Source: Negativicoccus succinicivorans (GTDB taxonomy: Bacteria > Bacillota > Negativicutes > Veillonellales > Negativicoccaceae). Taken from it: a stretch of 11,161 nt of DNA. Positions 5,399-11,161 of the stretch are shown piece by piece. Every line of letters begins with the position of its first letter. Position 1 is the stretch's first letter. The notes beneath the pieces were generated by a model. It was given only the letters and a program-made list of their open reading frames with translations. It made no database searches and was not told the origin of the DNA. The position numbers and the translations under genes are program-made. The stretch lies in assembly GCF_018373335.1 (NCBI RefSeq), contig NZ_JAHAHH010000044.1, positions 1 to 11,161 of the forward strand. The letters run 5' to 3'.

Positions 5399-6862
5399 TT
5401 AATGAACTCCTTTATTTCGACTGACAATAGTAGCAATAAGCTTGGTTGTAGAGTATCCCTCCACAAAGGGAATAATTTGTACGCGATCGGCGAATTCTTT
5501 GCCGACGACATCGTCCGGCGAGTAATCGCCGCCTTTGACCAATACGTCGGGACGAATCTCCTGAATCAGCTCATACGGAGTATCCTCGTCAAAAATAACC
5601 ACTGCGTCCACCGCACGTAGCGCCGCTAAGTGGTAAGCCCTATCTTCCTCCGAAACAATGGGCCGCAAGCTTCCTTTTAAGCGTCGTATCGAGGCATCCG
5701 AATTGACGCCGACGATCAAATGGTCTCCCAATTCCGCCGCTTCATCCAAATACGTCAAATGTCCGCGATGAATCAAATCAAAGCAGCCGTTGGTAAAAAC
5801 AATGGAATCACCCGCATCACGCCATGCTTTTACCGTTTGTGCAAGCTCAGACAGTGTCAATACGGCAACATCCCGATGGACATTATCATTCAATGAAGCT
5901 ACCAGTTCCGATTGCGAAATCGCATACGTCCCCACTTTGCCAACCACTACGCCGGCGGCACAGTTCGCCAAATGCAGCGCAAAACGCCGCGGTAATTGGG
6001 CTCCTATCGCCGCAGCAAGCACGGCTACCACCGTATCGCCCGCCCCGGAAACGTCATATACTTCCCGCGCCAACGCCGGATGCTGAAAACTGTGTGATTC
6101 ATTATCCACCCAAAGAATGCCTTTGGCAGAACGTGTTACAGCTACTTGCTGCACCCCCGACTTTTTCATCAAGGCAAGCGCAGCCGTTTTTATTTCGCGT
6201 TCGTGATTCGCAATCGTTGTTCCGTAGGCTTCGCTTAATTCTTTCAAATTCGGTGTCACAAGGGTGGCATTACGGTAGCGAGACCAATCCGCCTGTTTCG
6301 GATCTACCAGAACCGGTACTTTCGCATCACGGCTAATTTGAATTACTTTTTGACAAAGTGATTCCGTACAAATTCCTTTGCCGTAGTCAGAAATCACTAA
6401 GGCCGCACAACCTTTTGCAATTTCCCTTGCAATCTGCTCACAGATGCGGGAAACGGTACGTTCCGAAATATCCTGAATCCGTTCCTGATCAATCCGCAGC
6501 ATTTGTTGTTGTACACCGATCACGCGTGTTTTTGTCGTCGTCTGTAAGGCTGCATCCGTCAATATGCCGCTGTCGTCGATGTCGTTCGCACGTAAGACCT
6601 CACAAAATTCATCGGCCGCGCTATCATCACCGACAGCACTGATCAAGCGTACAGGACACCCCAATCCGCGCAAATTGGCGGCGACGTTAGCAGCACCGCC
6701 CAAACGTCGTTCCGTTTTTTCGATACGATGCACCGGCACCGGCGCCTCCGGCGAAATGCGCGCTACCTGACCGAACAGGTAGCGATCCAACATGACATCA
6801 CCGACCACAACAATACGTAAAGCATCTAATGAACGGAAAAAACGCTCACCATTCGTGCGCAT
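5399..6862 (-). CDS. hldE: Bifunctional heptose 7-phosphate kinase / heptose 1-phosphate adenylyltransferase
   Basis: Two-domain cytoplasmic enzyme that phosphorylates D-glycero-D-manno-heptose 7-phosphate at C1 and, after GmhB action, joins the 1-phosphate to AMP to give ADP-heptose. The N-terminal PfkB/ribokinase domain (about 10-320) carries GGAANVAANL (from residue 55), SDYGKG (about 158-163) and the catalytic motif DVSGAGDT (ending at 277). The C-terminal cytidylyltransferase-like domain (about 350-487) carries TNGCFDLIHRGH (357-368), with the HxGH-type nucleotide-binding signature, then GVNSDASIRRLKG and VKGGDY. The length of 487 residues matches the fused HldE of enterobacteria. ATG at 6862 is chosen because GGTGG lies six bases upstream; ATG 6868 and GTG 6880 are alternatives. 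It overlaps the 3' end of gmhA. Confidence 0.95.
   Translation of the reverse strand: MRTNGERFFRSLDALRIVVVGDVMLDRYLFGQVARISPEAPVPVHRIEKTERRLGGAANVAANLRGLGCPVRLISAVGDDSAADEFCEVLRANDIDDSGILTDAALQTTTKTRVIGVQQQMLRIDQERIQDISERTVSRICEQIAREIAKGCAALVISDYGKGICTESLCQKVIQISRDAKVPVLVDPKQADWSRYRNATLVTPNLKELSEAYGTTIANHEREIKTAALALMKKSGVQQVAVTRSAKGILWVDNESHSFQHPALAREVYDVSGAGDTVVAVLAAAIGAQLPRRFALHLANCAAGVVVGKVGTYAISQSELVASLNDNVHRDVAVLTLSELAQTVKAWRDAGDSIVFTNGCFDLIHRGHLTYLDEAAELGDHLIVGVNSDASIRRLKGSLRPIVSEEDRAYHLAALRAVDAVVIFDEDTPYELIQEIRPDVLVKGGDYSPDDVVGKEFADRVQIIPFVEGYSTTKLIATIVSRNKGVH
5407..5413 (-). promoter_or_regulatory. Ribosome binding site deciding the gmhB TTG start
   Basis: AAAGGAG on the - strand lies nine bases before TTG at 5397, inside the 3' end of hldE. 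No ATG or GTG in the gmhB frame is near it, which supports TTG initiation and coupling to hldE translation. Confidence 0.75.
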
Positions 6863-7409
6863 ATTCATCCACCATTTCACACCAAATATGTCCCGTTAAA
6901 ATATGCATCTCCTGCACACGGGCTGTCACATCGCTCGGCACATGCAGCACCAAGTCACAGCACGTATCCATTTCGTTACCTTGGGCCCCCGTCAAACCGA
7001 TAATTGTAAGCCCGTTGGTTCGTGCGATCTCGATTGCTTTCAGTACATTGGGGCTGTGGCCGCTCGTGGAAATCGCCACCAATACATCTCCCTTTTGCCC
7101 CAAAGCCGCTACTTGACGGGCAAATACGTCTTCGTAACCGTAGTCGTTCGCGGCGGCGGTCAAAATTGAAGTGTCCGTGGTCAACGCGATCGCCGGCAAC
7201 GCACAACGTTCATCGTGGTAACGCACAATCAGTTCAGCTGCCAAGTGTTGCGCATCCGCCGCCGAACCGCCGTTACCGCAAAATAAGATTTTCCGCCCGC
7301 GCTGCAAAGCATGGCAAATGATTTCTCCGCTTTGTGCTATTTCATTCGCATGCTCCTGATAAGACCGGGCGACTTCTATATGCTCATGAAGTGCATTGGC
7401 GATATCCAT
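6846..7409 (-). CDS. gmhA: Sedoheptulose 7-phosphate isomerase
   Basis: First enzyme of heptose synthesis: converts sedoheptulose 7-phosphate from the pentose phosphate pathway into D-glycero-D-manno-heptose 7-phosphate. The 187-residue SIS-domain protein has FCGNGGSAADAQHLAAEL (43-60), with likely metal ligands His55 and Glu59, the phosphate-binding ISTSGHSPNV (113-122), and the C-terminal motif VQEMHILTGHIWCEMVDE, with Gln166 and His174 completing the metal/active site. Length and motifs match GmhA throughout. The start ATG shares one base with the TAA of the upstream dipeptidase gene (TAATG), so translation is coupled. Its own end runs into hldE. Confidence 0.96.
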   Translation of the reverse strand: MDIANALHEHIEVARSYQEHANEIAQSGEIICHALQRGRKILFCGNGGSAADAQHLAAELIVRYHDERCALPAIALTTDTSILTAAANDYGYEDVFARQVAALGQKGDVLVAISTSGHSPNVLKAIEIARTNGLTIIGLTGAQGNEMDTCCDLVLHVPSDVTARVQEMHILTGHIWCEMVDEYAHEW

Positions 7410-8482
7410 TATTTACCTGCCGGCAGTGTGTCGTTAAAGAAGCGCATGGCATTTTTGTGACTGATATGGTCAATATCGTCCGCGGAGAATCCTTCTTTTT
7501 CCAGTGCTGTAAACAATTTATCCATTTCGGAAGCATCATGAATTTCAAGGTAAGGCTGGATACCGTCAAAATCCGTTCCCAACGCGACCGTTTCGATTCC
7601 TGCCATGTCAGCGATATATCGAGCATGGCGGGCAATATCCGACGCCTTGGAAACCAATAGCGGCGTATCTAATTGAGGTGCCGGAATCGGTCGTTCGCCG
7701 ATCGCCACCTGATGATATTCTTCTGTCGTCAGCGGCGCCAAAAGAATTTTCGGATTATTCACTTCGGAAGGATCTGTAATCGGCTTCGAACCGACAAAAT
7801 TTCGCGAGAAGTTTAAGCCGATGACACCGCCTTTTTCCCCAAATGCACGCAATAAATCATCCGGCAAATTGCGGGGGTGTGAAAAAACGGCACGCGCATT
7901 GGAGTGGGAAGCCATCACAGGCTTTTCGGCGCGTTCCAACAATTCTCTCGTACCTTGATCGTTCAAATGGCTCGTATCGACGATCATGCCGTTTGCCTGC
8001 ATCCATTCGACAAATTCCCACCCGCGTTCTTTAAGGCCTTTATCCTTGCCTTCCGTACCGTTCGGAAACGCCAATTCATTTTCATAGTTCCAAGTCAATG
8101 TGACAAGCCGGACACCGTCCTCAGTAAACGCCTTTTTCAGTTTTTGCAAGTCGCCGCCAAAAACACCGCCCTCTTCTACGGAAAGCAATGCGCCGATGAT
8201 GTGATCATGACGGCAGGCTTCCAGATCTGCAAGAGTGCGAACCTGGCGTACTTTATCACCATATTTTTTGACGTTCGCCAAAAATGTATCCCGCATTTCG
8301 CCATAGCGAACATACGCATCGGGATGTTCTTCAAGATCTACAAAAATCGCAAAATCCTGCAACAAATAATCTGACTTTTGCAACTTCTCCAAGTCGATAT
8401 TCCAAACATTTTTATGTAAATCGCCACCGGCAGGTACATCCAGCAGTTTCATCAATGTATCACAATGTAAATCGATGATCAT
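7409..8482 (-). CDS. Peptidase family M19 membrane-type dipeptidase
   Basis: Zinc hydrolase of the renal-dipeptidase family, which cleaves dipeptides, often with a D-residue at the C-terminal side. All expected ligands can be seen in 357 residues: HCD near the N-terminus (His6, Asp8), the bridging Glu in SVEEGG (about 104), DTSH (His172), ASHSNAR (His193) and LGTDFDG (Asp304/306). There is no signal peptide, so the enzyme should be cytoplasmic. An additional segment of about 40 residues between NFSRNF and the ADMAGIE helix makes it slightly longer than compact family members. It overlaps nrdR by four bases (ATGA) upstream and gmhA by one base downstream. A role in recycling wall peptides would fit an envelope operon but is inference. 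Confidence 0.93.
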   Translation of the reverse strand: MIIDLHCDTLMKLLDVPAGGDLHKNVWNIDLEKLQKSDYLLQDFAIFVDLEEHPDAYVRYGEMRDTFLANVKKYGDKVRQVRTLADLEACRHDHIIGALLSVEEGGVFGGDLQKLKKAFTEDGVRLVTLTWNYENELAFPNGTEGKDKGLKERGWEFVEWMQANGMIVDTSHLNDQGTRELLERAEKPVMASHSNARAVFSHPRNLPDDLLRAFGEKGGVIGLNFSRNFVGSKPITDPSEVNNPKILLAPLTTEEYHQVAIGERPIPAPQLDTPLLVSKASDIARHARYIADMAGIETVALGTDFDGIQPYLEIHDASEMDKLFTALEKEGFSADDIDHISHKNAMRFFNDTLPAGK

Positions 8483-8964
8483 TTCGACTCATCCTCTCTT
8501 TCTTTCCGTTCCTCTTTGGCCATCAACGTTTCCAGTTCCGCCATAAAATCCTTCAAACCGCTGAACCGACGGTAAACGGATGCGAAACGAATATACGCCA
8601 CCGGATCCAGATCGCTTAGCTTCGCCAAAACCACTTCACCCAATTCTTCCGAGGAAATTTCCTGCACCAGACGATTGCGCAGTTCCCGCTCCACAGAAGC
8701 CACCAATTCCTTCATTTGCTCCACACTGACTTCCCGTTTTTCGCAAGCGCGCATCAATCCGCGTAACAGTTTATCACCGTCAAACATTTCTCGATGACCG
8801 TCACGCTTAATCACCATCAGCGGCGCTTCTTCGACCAATTCATAAGTGGTAAAGCGTCGATGGCAGGACAAGCACTCCCGACGACGACGAATGGCATTTC
8901 CATCGTCTGTCACCCGCGAGTCGGTTACTTTTGTATCAGCATGTTGACAAAATGGGCATTTCAT
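8479..8964 (-). CDS. nrdR: Transcriptional repressor NrdR
   Basis: Nucleotide-sensing repressor of ribonucleotide reductase genes. The 161-residue protein has an N-terminal zinc ribbon with Cys3/Cys6 (MKCPFC) and Cys31/Cys34 (CLSC) framing the basic RRRRE segment, then an ATP-cone domain (about 49-139, beginning VIKRDGHREMFDGDKL) and a charged tail. The family starts with MxCPxC, and ATG at 8964 has an AAGGGGGA ribosome site six bases upstream; the frame extension to 9042 is rejected because it runs through the promoter. The gene follows the leuS terminator, has its own promoter, and leads the operon of dipeptidase and ADP-heptose genes. No clear NrdR box was found in its own upstream region, so autoregulation cannot be claimed. 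Confidence 0.96.
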   Translation of the reverse strand: MKCPFCQHADTKVTDSRVTDDGNAIRRRRECLSCHRRFTTYELVEEAPLMVIKRDGHREMFDGDKLLRGLMRACEKREVSVEQMKELVASVERELRNRLVQEISSEELGEVVLAKLSDLDPVAYIRFASVYRRFSGLKDFMAELETLMAKEERKEREDESK

Positions 8965-9028
8965 TTTGGTTCCCCCTTTACCCATATGGGACAATGCTTT
9001 CGTTAATGAATGTCCAGATATCGTATTT

Positions 9029-9037
9029 ATTATAGCA
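9029..9037 (-). promoter_or_regulatory. Extended -10 promoter for nrdR and the heptose operon
   Basis: TGCTATAAT on the - strand (TATAAT at 9029-9034) is an extended -10 element just downstream of the leuS terminator, with no good -35 hexamer. Transcription would begin near 9022 and leave a leader of about 58 bases. It is nearly identical to the element before the MacAB-like operon. Confidence 0.55.
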
Positions 9038-9045
9038 TGCATACC

Positions 9046-9082
9046 AAAAATAGCGGCAGGTATAGTTCCTGCCGCTATTTTT
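9046..9082 (-). terminator. Rho-independent terminator after leuS
   Basis: A 15-base perfect inverted repeat (9046-9060 with 9068-9082) has a GC-rich core GCGGCAGG, a seven-base loop and A/T ends that supply the U-tract in the leuS direction. It begins at the leuS stop codon. The opposite direction also has a run of six T, so it could work both ways, though no + strand gene is seen entering it. Confidence 0.9.
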
Positions 9083-11161
9083 TAAACCACTATGTTAACA
9101 ATTTTTTGCGGCACAACGATCACTTTACGAATCGGTTTACCGTCGATAAATTCCTGCACTCTCTCATGAGCAAGCGCCTTCGCTTCAATTTCTTCTTTCG
9201 TAGCGTCCACTCCCACCTGAATAGTAGCTCGAACCTTGCCATTCACCTGCACGGCAAGTTCCACTTCAGCCACCACCAATGCCGTCGGGTCCACTTCCGG
9301 CCAAGGCGCCTCATGCACGCTCTTTTCCGGTTCCCCCAGCGCCTGCCATAACTCTTCAGCGATATGCGGCGTAAACGGCGCCAGCAAGATCACTAAGTTA
9401 CGCAGTACTTCACGGCGTAAACTGTCGGGAATATCCTGTACCCGCTCCGCGTAATCATGCAAAGCATTTACCAATTCCATGATCGCGCTGATGGCAGTAT
9501 TGAAATTGTAGCGACCGTCTAAATCGCTCGTCACTTTTTCGAGCACCCGATGAGTCTCGCGACGTAAATCCTTATCTTCGGAAGTCAATTCGCGCTCTTG
9601 TGTCGGCAGTTCCAGGTAACGCCCCACAATGCGCCAAACACGATTCAAAAAGCGGAATGCTCCTTCTACGCCGCGATCGCTCCATTCCAAATCGCGTTCG
9701 GGCGGAGCGGCAAAAAGAGTAAATAGCCGTGCCGTATCGGCACCGTACTGAGCGACCAATTCTTCCGGCGAAACCACATTGCCTTTTGACTTGGACATCT
9801 TGCTGCCGTCTTTTAACACCATGCCTTGCGTCAGCAGTTTATCAAACGGTTCAACCGCTTCCGTCATGCCGGCGTCGTGCAATACTTTCGTAAAGAAGCG
9901 GGAGTATAAAAGATGCAAGATCGCATGTTCAATGCCGCCGATATACTGATCGACATTCATCCAGTAATTGGCCTTATCTTTACTGAACGGTTCCCGGTCG
10001 TTTTGCGGATCCGTATAGCGCAAGAAATACCACGAAGAGTCAATGAACGTATCCATCGTATCGGTTTCGCGACGAGCTTTTTTACCACACTTCGGACACG
10101 CTGTAAACAAAAATTCTTCATTCGTTTCCAGCGGAGATACCGCCGCCTTACTATTGAAGTCCACATCGGTCGGCAAACGTACCGGCAAATCTTCCTTGGG
10201 CACGGGCACCATGCCGCAGTGCGGACAATAGACGACCGGAATCGGCACGCCCCAATACCGTTGACGGGAGATCAGCCAATCACGCAACCGGTAGTTGACA
10301 TGCGCTTCGCCGATTCCTTGTTCCTGCATTTTTCCCGTAATCTTGCGACGAGCCTCTGCGCTGGTTAAACCGTTAAATTCACCGCTATTGATCAAAACAC
10401 CGTCTTCCGTATAAGCATCATCAAGTTTTTCAGGTATCGTATCCGATGTGCCGTCGGTTACGACAACATGGATCGGCAAATTATATTTGCGGGCAAAAAG
10501 AAAGTCACGTTCATCATGCCCCGGTACGCCCATCACAGCACCGGTACCGTAGTCCACCAATACATAATTGGCCACCCAAATCGGCACCTCTTCACCGGTT
10601 AAGGGATGAATCGCATAACCGCCGGTAAAAAGGCCGACTTTTTCGACATCTTCCGAAGTACGGTCGAGCTCGTTGACGTTTCGCATTTCTTCGACGAATT
10701 GGCGAACGGCATCAGCTTCTTTTTTGCCTTCAATAATTTTCTCGACTAACGGATGTTCCGGCGCTAACACTACGTAGGAAACACCGTACACAGTATCGAC
10801 ACGTGTGGTATATACGGAGATGGTTTCCTCCGGCAACTCTTTCACACCGAATTCAAACTCGGTACCTTCGCTGCGACCGATCCAATTTTTTTGCATCGTT
10901 TTAACGCGTTCCGGCCAACCCTTAAGGAGATCCAGATCATTCAATAAGCGATCCGCATACGAAGTGATTTTTAAGAACCATTGCGAAAGATTTTTCTTTA
11001 TTACCGGCGTATCACAACGCCAGCAGCAGCCGTCCACTACCTGTTCATTCGCCAGTACGGTACCGCAATGTTCACACCAGTTGACTTTCGCTTCTTTTTT
11101 ATACGCAAGACCGCGCTCCATGAAGAGCAAAAACAGCTCCTGCGTGAACCGATAGTAGCCC
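9082..11161 (-). CDS. leuS: Leucine-tRNA ligase, N-terminus beyond the window
   Basis: Class I aminoacyl-tRNA synthetase that charges tRNA-Leu and edits wrong amino acids. About 692 residues are visible, entering at GYYRFTQELF; the missing N-terminal portion, roughly 120-150 residues, includes the HIGH signature. Seen in order are a zinc-binding module (CEHC...CCWRC, bases 11014-11076), the CP1 editing domain with YTTRVDTVYG and GVPGHDERD, a second Cys-rich module (CPHC...CPKC), TFIDSSWYFLRYTDPQN, the catalytic KMSKS loop (bases 9787-9801), the anticodon-binding helical domain, and the C-terminal domain ending in VVPQKIVNIVV. The editing motif has Val where many bacteria have Pro (TTRPDT). 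The reading frame is intact to the window edge, so the truncation is only the window boundary. Confidence 0.98.
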   Translation of the reverse strand, partial: GYYRFTQELFLLFMERGLAYKKEAKVNWCEHCGTVLANEQVVDGCCWRCDTPVIKKNLSQWFLKITSYADRLLNDLDLLKGWPERVKTMQKNWIGRSEGTEFEFGVKELPEETISVYTTRVDTVYGVSYVVLAPEHPLVEKIIEGKKEADAVRQFVEEMRNVNELDRTSEDVEKVGLFTGGYAIHPLTGEEVPIWVANYVLVDYGTGAVMGVPGHDERDFLFARKYNLPIHVVVTDGTSDTIPEKLDDAYTEDGVLINSGEFNGLTSAEARRKITGKMQEQGIGEAHVNYRLRDWLISRQRYWGVPIPVVYCPHCGMVPVPKEDLPVRLPTDVDFNSKAAVSPLETNEEFLFTACPKCGKKARRETDTMDTFIDSSWYFLRYTDPQNDREPFSKDKANYWMNVDQYIGGIEHAILHLLYSRFFTKVLHDAGMTEAVEPFDKLLTQGMVLKDGSKMSKSKGNVVSPEELVAQYGADTARLFTLFAAPPERDLEWSDRGVEGAFRFLNRVWRIVGRYLELPTQERELTSEDKDLRRETHRVLEKVTSDLDGRYNFNTAISAIMELVNALHDYAERVQDIPDSLRREVLRNLVILLAPFTPHIAEELWQALGEPEKSVHEAPWPEVDPTALVVAEVELAVQVNGKVRATIQVGVDATKEEIEAKALAHERVQEFIDGKPIRKVIVVPQKIVNIVV

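Noticed and set aside
5790..6642. Several + strand open frames opposite hldE
   Set aside because: They are overlapping, of low complexity and without ribosome sites, and the HldE frame accounts for the region fully.
8965..9042. Longer NrdR start at 9042
   Set aside because: The extension crosses the promoter element, and NrdR proteins begin at the zinc-ribbon MxCPxC motif.
1..11161. CRISPR arrays, tRNA or rRNA genes, insertion sequences, attachment sites
   Set aside because: No regularly spaced repeats, cloverleaf-like sequences, transposase frames or terminal inverted repeats were recognised on either strand.

Overview
The window looks like a chromosomal segment of a diderm Firmicute, most likely of the class Negativicutes (the Veillonella/Dialister/Megasphaera/Selenomonas kind). 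The clue is the mix of genes. NrdR, LeuRS and the Shine-Dalgarno style are ordinary for Firmicutes, but they sit beside a block for ADP-heptose and a lipopolysaccharide-core heptosyltransferase, which only makes sense with an outer membrane. The genus cannot be fixed from the sequence alone.

Left edge (1-521): about 285 bases of GC-rich sequence encode the C-terminus of a RodA/FtsW-type (SEDS) protein of actinobacterial character on the + strand. It runs head-on into the N-terminal third of a MacB-type ABC permease on the - strand. Both genes lose their ends at the same point, near 282-300. The simplest reading is a chimeric assembly join; a real rearrangement is less likely.

Efflux block (about 300-3839): a three-gene MacAB-like operon (membrane-fusion adaptor, ATPase, truncated permease) is read on the - strand. 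A MATE-family efflux pump is read divergently on the + strand. The two share a 162-base intergenic region that holds two mirror-image promoter/leader modules.

Envelope block (3851-8964, - strand): the order of transcription is nrdR, M19 dipeptidase, gmhA, hldE, gmhB, GT9 heptosyltransferase. Every junction overlaps or is separated by a single base, so this looks like one translationally coupled operon. GmhA, HldE and GmhB together make ADP-D-glycero-beta-D-manno-heptose from sedoheptulose 7-phosphate, and the GT9 enzyme would transfer a heptose to lipid A-Kdo core. No HldD epimerase is present. A bidirectional terminator ends both this operon and the MATE gene, and it lies partly inside the last codons of the heptosyltransferase gene.

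Right edge (9082-11161, - strand): leuS lacks its N-terminus at the window edge and is followed by a strong terminator. nrdR then starts from its own extended -10 promoter. No tRNA, rRNA, CRISPR array, insertion sequence or stretch of more than 300 bases without a gene was seen. I see no novel multi-gene system; the most unusual items are the chimeric join, the mirrored divergent promoters and the nrdR-dipeptidase-heptose operon.
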